Positions 50,340 through 61,936 of a DNA stretch of 64,000 bases are shown piece by piece. The DNA comes from Musa acuminata AAA Group (lineage: Eukaryota > Streptophyta > Magnoliopsida > Zingiberales > Musaceae). Within the stretch, counting starts at the first letter, position 1. Each line of letters starts with the position of its first letter. The stretch covers positions 16,385,001-16,449,000 of the forward strand of contig NC_088327.1 of the NCBI RefSeq assembly GCF_036884655.1. Reading direction: 5' to 3'. A program made the translations under genes and the position numbers. The notes beneath the pieces were generated by a model that had not been told where the DNA came from, did not search any database, and saw only the letters and a list, made by a program, of their open reading frames with translations.

Positions 50340-51953
50340 ATCTCCCCCTTTTTGATGATGACAACCAATTGATGATGGAGTTAACCTTAACTCCCCTTAT
50401 CAATATGTTATATTGATAGAACCTTGAATTCAAGCTAAATTCAAGTCATTGCAAATTTCATCATGAATATTTGCAACACGTCATCATGCATAACATGATC
50501 ATACTTCTCCCCCTTTGTCATCAACGAAAAGGAGAAGTTCCAACTATCAAGTCTTTGAGATATAAGTTCAAATCATTGCATAAAAAATATAATATCAAGT
50601 TTTATCATCATGCAATTTATAAGCTAGAAAATTTAGTAAGTGTTACATCATGTAAGCTATCAAGTTTTAAATATGCAAGGTAGTAAGATAGCAAGTTTAC
50701 AACATACAAGCTAGCAAAAATTTCGAAAGCAAATGCAAGATAGCTTTCTTGTTTAAGTGTGTAAGCTAGTGATTCTTGCTTCCTATTGCAATGTGCAAAT
50801 TGCAAGTTTTGCTTATTGAGATTGGAAAGATAGTGTTGTTCAAGATAGCAAGCTCTTTCTTCTCTTTTGAGAAGTGTCATTTTTGCTTCCTTTGCAAAGT
50901 GCAAGCTAGCAAAATTTTATATTATTTTACAACATTTAAGCTAGCAATTTGACAAGTGTTAATTCTCTTTGAAATATGAAGGCTAGCAAGTTTTTGAAAA
51001 ATAATGCAAGATAACAAGCTAGCAAGATACAATATTTTACATGAAGCAAGCTACATGAAGTGAGTTTGCATCTTCTCTTTAGATGTGCAAGCAAGCAAGC
51101 AAGTTTTTGCATCTTCTTGACTTGTGTAAGCTAGCTAGCAAGCTAGTTATCTCGCCCTTTGTCATTGTCAAAAAGAAGGGAAGAATATAATTTTGTATCT
51201 CTTTATTTCTTTATAATAATTTTCAAATCATGATAAAGGATGAATAATCAAAGATGAAAAATCAAGTTATGAATGTTAAAACAATTTTTCATCATGAATA
51301 TTTTATCATTGCATGCATCATTATCATAAGTTGAAGTATTGCATGCATAATATCAAATCATCATTCATAATTACGTTAATGTTTCAATCATTATATCAAT
51401 ATATTTGTGCATCATTATAGTTTCAATTTATAATATGCATAATTTTAAAACTTTACATATTATCCTTACTCTATGCAAGATACTAAAAATAAATCAATCA
51501 TCATATCATACATGATACTCATAAGCTAACAAATTTATATCATTTTAGAGCATCAAAACAATATCATGAGTATTTCATGCATTCATATAATCAATATTTC
51601 AATCATTATTTCAATCATAAAAAATGAAAGATCAAGTCTAAAATTCGAGAAATGAAGAGAAACCCTGATCCATTTTAACAAATCTCCTCTTAAATAATTA
51701 ACGAAAGGAACTCTTAGGAGATTATAATATAGATAAAATTTATTTAATCTTGTACGAGAACAAGACCTCAATTCTTGCATATAAAATATTATGATTCACA
51801 TAGAAAATCTCTTCTTTAGTAAAATACCAAGAAAAATCGTAGGAGTACGAAGAAGAGATCTTGATTAAAAAAAATATCTCAAGTAATTCCAATAAACCAA
51901 GATCATGATTTTGATAAAACTTATTCAAATTCAGATCGTTAAAATTATCAACA
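50340..51953 (-). other. Non-coding Sirevirus-type tail of insert F
   Basis: Begins with a polypurine tract (CAAAAAGGGGGAGAT, 50354-50340). A second lies at 50510-50535, beside GATGACAAAGGGGGAG, and a weaker one near 51150. Between 50590 and 51140 the palindrome GCTAGC and its neighbours AAGCTAGCAAG recur many times. No reading frame is supported. Confidence 0.7.
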
Positions 51954-51958
51954 CAAAA

Positions 51959-52999
51959 GGCATTAGCAAGAATTTATAATGGTCGTTATGTATGCAAAAT
52001 ACAGTTTTTGGAATGTTATTTTCACATACCCGAATTTGGTGGTAACCGGATCGAAGGTCCAACTTCGTGAAGACTCAAGCTCCTTTTAACTCATCAAGAA
52101 GTTCATCCACTACTGGTCTTGGGTACTTGTCCTTGATAGTGATGTCATTTAAAGCTCGGTAGTTAATGCACATCCGTTAAGTTCCATCCTTCTTGCATAC
52201 AAGTAGTACCGATGAGGAATAGGGGCTGCAACTTAGCCGAATCACCCCTATTTCAAGTATCTCCTTTACAATCTTTTTTAATTTCATCCTTCTAGAGGTG
52301 AGAATAATGGTACAACCGAGTGTTCGTTGGTGGTTTTCCCGAAAGGATTGGAATCCGATGGTCATGTTGCCGAGTAGGAGGAAGACCACGCGGCTCAGCA
52401 AAAATGTCAACAAATTCAACAAGCAATTGGATGAGATTTTGATCTTCAATTTCTAATTTCTTCCCCTCTGGTTGCTGTTGGAGATGCATCAAAAAGCCAC
52501 CATTTACCTTATGTAAAATATTTTCCATTCGTTGGGTTGAAACGGTGGTTACGTTGCTTCCGTGCTTCCTGCATAGAATGATCTGCTTGCCTTTGCAGTA
52601 GAATTTTATAATTAATTTGAAAAAGTTCCAAGAGACATCACCTAGCATAGTCAGTCATTCTATGCCAAGCATGGCATCATAGTCATCAATTGGTAGGAGG
52701 AAGAAGTTGGTGATAATTTCTTGATCTTGTAGTAATAGTTTCACCTACGGGCATCTTTGGTCACACTTTAGGATTCTGCCATCGGCGACCTTTACATCGA
52801 ACTTGCTGCAACCTTCAATATGGAGTGTCATCCATGTAGCAACCTTACTGTTTAGGAAGTTATTAGTGCTGCCTGTGTTGATGAGAACAATGATCGGTTA
52901 TTGTTTGAGAAGGCCTCCAACTTTCATCATTTGCGGGTTTAAGTAGCCGGCTAGCACGTGTACCATAAAGTCGGTCGGTTGTGGCTCTTCTTTCGCATC
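51959..52999 (-). pseudogene. gypsy-3 protease/RT, upstream half
   Basis: On the minus strand: protease-like INTGSTNN (about 52894-52871), where catalytic Asp is replaced by Asn; then a linker (52648-52292) and RT with VLLVCKKDGT and [14 protein letters not shown]. It stops at the CAAAA duplication; the remaining RT continues at 43600. The upstream edge at 52999 is cut by a Sirevirus-like LTR. Confidence 0.83.
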
Positions 53000-53802
53000 T
53001 GTTGAATCTCGGATTTTGATGATGAAGTCAATTGTCATTTGTTGTCTAATCTATGTATTAAGATAAGTGTGCAGGATTAACTACGATGAAAGAAAGACAT
53101 GCAGCAGGAGTTGCGCCGGAGTCATGACAATGATCACGTTGGGAGTTCGAGAGCTCGACGGAAGTTCGGACAGTCGTCGGAGGTTCTGCGGGAACAAATC
53201 CGAGAAGTCCAGAAGCTTGCCAAAGAAGCTCGTCGGAACTTGCCAAGTGGATCGTCGCAAGTCCAGGAGTTTGCCGGAAGTCCGCAGGAGCATCACCGAG
53301 GGTTCATCGGATGATCGACGGAAGTTCGCCGGAAACTCGCCGGAAGAAGCGATTGACGCACCGGAGCAAGCTGCAGAAATTGTCTAAGGATTTATCATAG
53401 TTAGCACTAATGATTAAGTTGAAAATGGGAGATGATCCCATTAGCTTAATCTTGGGGCAATTGGGCCCCTGAAAAACCCAAATTGGGCCGAATGGATCAA
53501 CCCATTCGGACCCTGGTTGCTGTGGGAGGTGCAACCGCCCAAGCCAGGAGGAAGCACCGCCTAGGCTAAGTCTCCCAGGGAGACTGGGCGGTGCAACCGC
53601 CCCAGCCAAGAGGTGCAACCGCCTGGGCTCAGTCTCCGAGCGAGACTGGGCGGTGCAACCTCTCCTGACAAGAGGTGGCACCGCCTGAGCTCAAGTTTCG
53701 AGCTCTACCAGGCGGTGCAACCGCCCCAGTCAGGAGGTGCAACTACCTGAGCTCGGTCTTCGAGCTCTGGCAGAGAGGTGCAACCGCCCCTCACAGAGGT
53801 GG
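53000..53802 (+). repeat. Truncated Sirevirus-like LTR (plus)
   Basis: Starts TGTTGAATCTCGGATTTTGATG, the 5' terminus of the element B/F type LTR in plus orientation. It contains GC-rich repeats of GGCGGTGCAACCGCC type (53518-53802) and is cut at 53803 by an LTR of family A. Confidence 0.8.
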
Positions 53803-55296
53803 TGCTAGTCATAGGTGCCCAGCAAGCCAATCACGTGAGTGATGGCACGTGTGACTTGATACATAATCCTTTTGCTTATTATATTTTGGCGTATATCACT
53901 TTATAACTATTGCATAAATGCATATATATATATTGTGATGTCCTTGGATTTGTGCAATGGGAATCGGATCGTGATGAGATCACGATAATGAGATCGATTC
54001 ACCTTTAAACACATATCCTAAATAATCCCGGTCATAGGTTACTCGAGAGGGACATCGTGATAACCGGATAGACTGGTATGCTGTATACCCGTCCATATGA
54101 TGGATGCAGCTGGTCTCATAGCTGCTCGTGTAGGGACACTAGGGATACAGTACAGGTGCTCATTGGAGAATGAGTTCACTGATTGATCCGCTTACGGAAT
54201 GCTGGATGGTTGATGATGCCTTATTGTCAGACAGCGATTCCGTAGTCCTAGTGGTGTATCTGGTCCTTAGACTTGAGACACCAAGGATGTCCTGTATGAG
54301 TGCTCCACTCTTTGATACCAGACTTATAGGTTTGGCTGTCCTAGATCTAGTACAGCTAGTCATTGGGAGTGGTAGTCGACCTTACGAGGGCTATTGAGTG
54401 TCGATAGAGGATCATCCACTCTCGGCGTCATGAGAGGAATATCCCATGTGTTCTTGCTCAGACAAATCCCTGGCCAGGGTCATTCGGGTTGAGAGAGAAA
54501 GAGTTCTCCGGGAGAATCCGATTAGAGCGAGACTCGAGTAGAAACCGTATGGGTCTGACAACACCATGCTCGATATACGGTCTCTGGGATATTAGATGGA
54601 TGAGGGACTATAGGTACATGGTAACTGAGGACAGACAGGTCCAATGGATTGGATTCCCCTGTATCGTCTGGGGACTACGGCGTAGTGGCCTAGTACGCCC
54701 GTAGTCGATGAGTCAAGTGAATTATTACAGAGATAATAATTGACTCAGTCAGAAGGAGTTCTGACAGGTATGACTCACGGCCAGCTCGATATTGGGCCTA
54801 GAGGGTCACACACATATGGTAGGCATTGCGATGAGTAAAGGTTCGGATATGAGATATCCGACGGAGCCCTTGTCTTATTGGATGCAGATCCAATACCCAC
54901 TAGGGAAGGACCCATTAGGGTTTGACACGGGATCTCTATAAATAGGAGGGATTCACAGCCTCATAGGCTAGAGTCTTTGCTTGCCTTTCCTATTCTCCTC
55001 TCCCTCTCCACCTCAGAGTAGGCCTGGAGTTTTGAGGAGCGTCGTCGCAACCCTACTGTGTGTATCACCGCTAGAGAGGAGGACGCTTGACCTCCTTCAC
55101 CCTCTCCTAAGGATCTGCAAGGAAATAGGGATATACGATCTCCCTAGGTAACACAATCTCTATACGCAGTTTTGTGTATTGCGGATTTTTACGCACCAAT
55201 CTTCGCACGACGACGAACATCTTTTTGGGAATCGGGGATTTTGTTTTTCTTGTTCTTCCGCTACGCATATGATGTCGCCCCCATGATTTCCCAATA
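53803..55296 (+). repeat. LTR of copia family A (plus)
   Basis: 1494 bp from TGCTAGTCATAGG to TTTCCCAATA. No polypurine tract precedes it and a primer-binding site follows, so it is a 5' LTR of a plus-strand copy. It forms an inverted repeat with 55330-56825. TATAAATAG at 54937-54945 marks the promoter. Confidence 0.92.
54937..54945 (+). promoter_or_regulatory. TATA box in LTR A (plus copy)
   Basis: TATAAATAG in CTCTATAAATAGGAGG, present in the other near-intact LTR-A copies. Confidence 0.6.
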
Positions 55297-55329
55297 GTGG
55301 TATCAGAGCCAGGTTATTCGTGCGAATGA
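55297..55329 (+). other. Primer-binding site and leader stub between inverted LTRs
   Basis: TGGTATCAGAGC (55298-55309) followed by 20 nt that match the leader of the complete copia A element. Then the opposite-orientation LTR begins at 55330. Confidence 0.87.
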
Positions 55330-56825
55330 TGTTGGGAAATCATTGGGGGCGACATCACATGCGCAGCGGAAGAACAAGAAAAACAAAATCCCCGATTCCC
55401 AAAAAGATGTTCGTCGTCGTGCGAAGATTGGTGCGCAAAAATCCGCAAAACACAAAACTGTGTATAGAGATTTTGTGTTACCTAGGGAGATCGTATATCC
55501 CTATTTCCTTGCAGATCCTTAGGAGAGGGTGAAGGAGGTCAAGCATCCTCCTCTCTAGCGGTGATCCACACAGCAGGGTTGCGACGACGCTCCTCAAGAC
55601 TCCGGGCCTACTCTGAGGTGGAGAGGGAGAGGAGAATAGGAAAGGCAAGCAAAGACTCTAGCCTATGAGGCTGTGAGTCCCTCCTATTTATAGAGATCCC
55701 GTGTCAAACCCTAATGGGTCCTTCCCTAGTGGGTATTGGATCTGCATCCAATAAGACAAGGGGTCCGTCGGATATCTCATATCCGAACCTCTACTCATCG
55801 CAATGCCTACCATATGTGTGTGACCCTCTAGGCCCAATATCGAGCTGGCCGTGAGTCATACCTGTCAGAACTCCTTCTAACTCAGTGAATTATTATCTCT
55901 GTAATAATTCACTCGACTCATCGACTACGGACGTACTAGGCCACTACGCCGTAGTCCCCAGACGATACAGGGGAATCTAATCCATTGGACCTGTCTGTCC
56001 TCAGTTACCATGTACCTATAGTCCCTCATCCATCTAATATCCCAGAGACCGTATATCGAGCATGGTGCTGTCAGACCCATACGGTTTCTACTCGAGTCTC
56101 GCTCTAATCGGATTCTCCCGGAGAACTCTTTCTCTCTCAACCCGAATGACCCTGGCCAGGGATTTGTCTGAGCAAGAACACATAGGATATTCCTCTCATG
56201 ACGCCGAGAGTGGATGATCCTCTATTGACACTCAATAGCCCTCGTAAGGTCGACTACCACTCCCAATGACCAGCTGTACTAGATTTGGGAACAACCAAAC
56301 CTATAAGTCTGGTATCAAAGAGTGGAGCACTCATACAGGACATCCTTGGTGTCTCAAGTCTAAGGGCCAGATACACCACTAGGACTACGGAATCGCTGTC
56401 TGACAATAAGGCATCATCAACCATCCAGCATTCCGTAAGCGGATCAATCAGTGAACTCATTCTCCAATGAGCACCTGTACTGTATCCCTAGTGTCCCTAC
56501 ACGAGCAGCTATGAGACCAACTGCATCCATCATATGGACGGGTATACAGCACACCAGTCTATCCGGTTATCACGATGTCCTTCTCGAGTAACCTATGACC
56601 GGGATTATTTAGGATATGTGTTTAAAGGTGTATCGATCTCATTATCGTGATCTCATCACGATCCGATTCCCATTGCACAAATCCAAGGACATCACAATAT
56701 ATATATGCACATATGCAATTGTTATAAAGTGATATATGCCAAAATATAATAAGTAAAAAGATTATGTATTAAGTCACACGTGCCATCACTCACATGATTG
56801 GCTTGCTGGGCACCTATGACTAGCA
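55330..56825 (-). repeat. 3' LTR of copia A element
   Basis: 1496 bp, plus-strand ends TGTTGGGAAATC and ATGACTAGCA. It contains minus-strand frames 56460-56254 (the 75-codon frame, with a changed end) and 56140-55925. Confidence 0.92.
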
Positions 56826-56836
56826 ATCTCCCACTT
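56826..56836 (-). other. Polypurine tract of copia A
   Basis: AAGTGGGAGAT on the minus strand directly before the 3' LTR; repeated at 63981-63971. Confidence 0.85.
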
Positions 56837-56839
56837 GAC

Positions 56840-59800
56840 CTAAAGCCAATCACCTATGTGTCTGATCCCCATCAGACTCCTGTGACGCTCATAGACAATC
56901 TGAGACAACGGCTTTGTCAATGGATCTGCAATGTTATCTTCGGATGGAACTCTTTCCACTACTACATCTCCTCGGGTTACGATCTCTCTGATAAGTTGGA
57001 ACCTCCTCAGAACACTTCTGATGAGACCCGAGTTCCCTTATTTGAGTAATCGCCCCGTAGTTGTCGCAATATAAGGAAGTCGGCTCCTCGTTACTCGGCA
57101 CGACTCCCAAATCTGTGATGAACTTTTTCATCCAGACTCCCTCCTTTGCTGCATCTAATGTAGCAATGTACTCCGCCTCTGTGGTCGAGTCAGTAGTGAT
57201 ATCTTGCTTGGAACTCTTCCAGCACACTGCTCCTCCATTCAAGGTGTACACATACCCTGAATTCGACTTGCTATCATCAACATCAGACTGAAAACTTGAG
57301 TCAGTGAAGCCTTCAACCTTAAGGCTATTACCTCCATATACTAGTAAAAGATCCTTAGTCCTACTTAAGGATACACTTTACTGCTTTCCAGTGCTCCAAG
57401 CCTGGATCCACCTGATACCTGCTCGTGACACCTAGAGCATGCGCTATATCAGGCCTAGTACATAGCATGGCATACATGATAGACCCTATTGCTGAGGCAT
57501 AAGGTATCATATTCATGTTTGCCCTTTCTTCTGGTAGTTTTCCATGTCAAACCTTTTGACAATGGTTTCTATGTACCTGGACTGGGACAAGCCAAGCATC
57601 CTCTTAGATCTATCTCTATAGATTCTAATCCCCAAGATATAGGATGCTTCCCCTAAGTCCTTTATGGAGAAGTGTCTAGATAACCAAGTCTTTACAGTGG
57701 ATAGCATTCCTACGTCATTCCCAATGATGAGGATATCATCCACATATAACACCAAAAAGGTGATAGCGCTCCCACTTACCTTCCTGTGCACACAAGGCTC
57801 ATCTTCGTTCTTAACGAAGTCATAAGATCTGATTGACTCATCAAATCTTATGTTCCAACTTCGGGAAGCTTGCTTTAGTCCATAAATGGATTTAAGCAAC
57901 CTACACACTTTATCTGGGCAGTTCTTGGACATGAATCCCTCAGGTTGCATCATATACACCTCCTCCTCGAGGTTCCCATTGAGGAATGCGGTTTTTACAT
58001 TCATCTGCCAGATCTCATAATCATAGTGTGTTGCAATAGCCAATAGAATTCTGATGAATTTTAGTATTGCTACGGGTGAGAAGGTTTCGTCGTAGTCAAC
58101 ACCTTGCCTTTGACGATACCCTTTAGCCACTAGCCTTGCTTTATAGGTCTCTACCTTTCCATCTACTCCGATCTTTTTCTTAAAGATCCATTTGCAACCG
58201 ATGGGTACAATACCTTCGGGCGCATCAACTAGGTTCCAAATCTTATTGGAGTACATAGAATCCATCTCAGAATTCATAGCTTCTTGCCACTTCCCGGAGT
58301 CTATACTCATAATAGCCTCCTCGTAGGTCTGAGGATCAATATCCTCAGCATCTTCTCCTCTAATATGTCCCACATATCTCTCAGGAGGATGAGATACTCT
58401 ATCAGACCTGCGTAAAGTTGAAACTTGTGTATTAGGTACCTGAACAGACTCGGGCTGTAGAGTGGTGCTTGAGCTTGGTTCTCTAACTTCGCTCAACTCT
58501 ATCATTCTCCCACTGTCTCCGCCAAGAATGTGTTCCTTCTCAAGGAACACTGCTCTCTTAGCTACAAAGACCTTTTGGTCCTCGAGATGATAGAAGTAAT
58601 ACCCACAAGTTTCCTTGGGGTATCCCATAAATATGCATCGCTCTGTCCTTGATTCTAACTTATCGGGGTTGTGTCTTTTAACGTGGGCTGGGCAGCCCCA
58701 AATCTTAACAACCTTAAGATCAGGCTTCTTCCCTTTCCATATCTCATATGGTGTAGACACTACCGACTTAGTTGGAACTCTGTTCAGAAGGTAAGCTGCG
58801 GTTTCTAGGGCATATCCCCAGAATGAGATGGGTAGGTCAGCGAAACTCATCATGGACCGTACCATATCTAATAAAGTACGATTTCTCCTTTCAGAGACAC
58901 CATTGAGCTGAGGTGTGTAAGGAGGTGTCCATTGGGATAATATCCCATAGTCCTTGAGGAACTGAGTAAACTCTGTACTTAAGTACTCACCTCCTCGATC
59001 TGATCGAAGAGTTTTGATACTCTTTCCAGTCTGGTTCTCCACCTCATTCTTATACTCTCTGAATTTCTCAAAGGCCTCGGACTTGTACTTCATTAAGTAC
59101 ACATATCCATACCTTGAGAAATCATCAGTAAATGTAATGAAGTAGGAGTAACCTCCAATGGCATGAGTTGACATGGGTCCATATACATCACTATGTATGA
59201 GTTCCAACAACTCAGTGGCTCTCTCTCCAGTTCTACTAAATGGAGATTTGGTCAGTTTTCCACGAATGCAAGGCTCACAAGTTGCATATGACACATAGTC
59301 GAATGGATCTAGATATCCATCATTTAGCAACTTTTGAATCCTTCTTTCATGGATGTGACCTAGCCTACAATGCCACAGGTATGCACTGTTCAACTTATCT
59401 CGTTTCCTTTTGGACACATTTACATTCATGATATGTGAAGTGGTGTCTAACATAAATAAACCATTATGCAATGTTTCTTTCGTGATTATCTTATCATCTA
59501 ATAATATCGAACAACCATTGTTCTCAAAAACAAATTTATATCCACTAATTGTTAAACATGAAATGGAGATAATGTTTTTGATAATAGAAGGAACAAAATA
59601 ACATGCATCTAATGCAATAAAAGCTCCACTAGGCAGATGTAGGGCGACCTCGCCAACACCTAATACAGCAACTTTTACTCCATTACCCATCTTGAGGTCC
59701 ATCTCGCCTCTCTCTAGTCTCCTAGGCCTTGCCAGAACCTGCAACGAATTGCATATACGATAAGCACTACCGGTATCCAATACCCATGTGTTATCATAAG

Positions 59801-60653
59801 AGTCTGACAAACGGAGACTGATCATGAATGTACCTAAAGCTTCATCAAGCTTTTGTTTCGCCCTTTCTGCAAGGTACTCTTTACAGTTTCTCTTCCAATG
59901 CCCATCTTTACCATAGTGGAAGCACTGGCCTTTGTCCTTTGTTGGGTCTTTCTTAGCAACCTTTGCTTTACCTTGTTTGCCCTTGCCCTTTCCCTTCTTA
60001 AGGGACCTTTCTGCTTTCCTTTTCTTTCTGGTCTCACTAGTGTAGAGAACTGGCTTCTCTTTCTTAATAGTACTCTCTGCCTCCCTCAACATATTGAGGA
60101 GCTCTGGGAGAGTCAACTCAAGCTTGTTCATATTAAAATTCATTATGAAGTGTGAAAAAGAATTTGGTAGGGACTGAAGCACAATGTCCACACACAAGTT
60201 ATCCTCTAGGATCATTCCTAGACTTGTGAGTTTCTCTATCCACTCAATCATCTTTAAGACATGGTTCTGAACCGGTGTCCCCTCAGTCATCCTAGCGCGG
60301 AAAAGGCTCTTGGATATCTCATATCGTTGAGTCCTTCCCTATTCCACAAACAATTTGCGGACATGTAGGAGAATGGATCTGGCATCCATCTTCTCATGTT
60401 GTCTCTGTAACTCTGGAGTCATAGAGCCCAACATATAGCACTGAGCAAGAGTGGAGTCATCAATGTACTTCACGTAGCGAGCGATCTCATCCTCGCTTGC
60501 CCCTTCTTCGGGCGTAGGCATCACTGTATCAAGGACGTACACGATTTTCTCCGCTGTGAGAACAATTCTCAAGTTACGGAGCCAATCCGTATAATTTGGA
60601 CCAGTGAGGCGGTTGACATCAAGTATGCCACGTAAGGGATTTGAAAGCGACAT
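56840..60653 (-). pseudogene. copia A gag-pol pseudogene
   Basis: Starts at ATG 60653. A single in-frame TAG at 60341-60339 interrupts gag, then 60290-57513 is open for 925 codons. Visible parts: CCHC knuckle with the second Cys changed ([14 protein letters not shown]), protease DTGSA, GAG-pre-integrase WHCRLGH, integrase [16 protein letters not shown] and NGVSERRN, and RT with [19 protein letters not shown] and YILGIRI. In RT motif A the catalytic Asp is Asn. A deletion at about 57541 shifts the frame just after RT. RNase H follows (57251-56934, STTEAEYIA) with another frameshift before the ADPLTKPLS region and a terminal TAG at 56842-56840. Few lesions, so a fairly recent insertion. Confidence 0.93.
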
Positions 60654-60850
60654 TTTCTGAAAATAAAGATGTAGCAGAAATGAATAACATGCAGATTTTG
60701 TAAGAAATAAACTATCAAGATATGGACTTCTATCTTAATATGCTCCCACTATTTTACTATCGAGTCACGCGATACCCTCAGCACGTGAAACGAAAGTCTT
60801 CGGCAGACTTCTAGTGGGGATCAGGATCCAATCAGCGTCTTAGTGTAACC

Positions 60851-61138
60851 TCGAGGGACTCGACCAATCACACTAAGCCTAAAAGGTAGGCAACTCTTGC
60901 CGATCACAACTCCTTGTGATTCCCGTCCTGTTCGGCCTCCGAATCATCATGGCCTCGAGGGACTCGACCAACCATGATGCTCGGTTAAGTCAACACCTTC
61001 GTTACAAGATGAGTCTGATTTGATGATATACCCTCGAGGGACTCGACCAAGCATACCATGCCCTCAGGTCACCGGTGACATCTCTATGTCGTAAGCAAGA
61101 TAGCGAATCGCGATATAGGTGAGTCTCGAGGGACTCGA
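60851..61138. repeat. Four dispersed copies of TCGAGGGACTCGA
   Basis: At 60851-60863, 60955-60967, 61034-61046 and 61126-61138. Each is followed by CCAA. The motif is near-palindromic (TCGAG ... CTCGA). Confidence 0.93.
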
Positions 61139-61936
61139 CCAACTCAACCTACACCGGGAATCGGTAACTACTCATAACGATGGAAGGCCACGTGGGTCAA
61201 TCTAATTGCCTCACGTTTACCGACTTAATATTATCGAGAGATGTTTCTATAATTTGGTCTCCTAATATGACATGTCACACATATACATATTTAATATATA
61301 TCTACATCGTATGCAAATATATATATATATATCTAGTGTGTGTATAAGCTATCACACCAGATGATCATGGACCACAACCTAATATGATTAGGCCCGAGCC
61401 AGTAGGCCTAATCACTCACATCAAGATCTATGTGTGCAACGGTGCATCTCCATGCCCTGTGATCGTCCATCTCGTCCTTGTCGGTTTCGTCGACATCTTG
61501 ATGCATCTCCATGCATCACGATCGTCCGTCTCGTGGGTCCCGCTATCGCATCCACGCTCCCGCTGCACCTCCTCATATGATTACAACTTAATCATAGGCA
61601 CGCAGGCCCGACAATAAACGAGAAATATAATGGAGGTTCGCAGACCTCAATAATAATAATCACAAGTACACACATCACACGGTCCATGATCATCCGTCCA
61701 CACATCATACATCACATGTATAAATAATCATCATCATGTAGGACTACTAGATAATAATAAAAATAATAATTAACTAAACCTTTTAATTAATTAATATTTT
61801 CTGAAATAAGGGATATATAGGGAATTTCTCAATTCCTAAGGGTATTTTCATAATTTTGACAAAAGATAGAAACTGGAATTTCTCAAATTCATAGGGGTAA
61901 AACTGTCTTTTTGCCCAAAACCCTAATTCCCTCTTA

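Larger units (their letters stand above)
43601..51953 (-). mobile_element. Insert F: Sirevirus-like fragment with one LTR, containing gypsy-2
   Basis: Flanked by a perfect 5-bp duplication CAAAA (43596-43600 and 51954-51958) inside the gypsy-3 RT, whose reading frame continues on both sides. The plus-strand ends are TGTTAGGAAC and TTATCAACA. A 3' LTR (43601-44180 plus 49316-50339, about 1.6 kb) is followed by a polypurine tract at 50340 and a Sirevirus-type non-coding tail. No gag, pol or second LTR is found before 51953. Confidence 0.72.
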
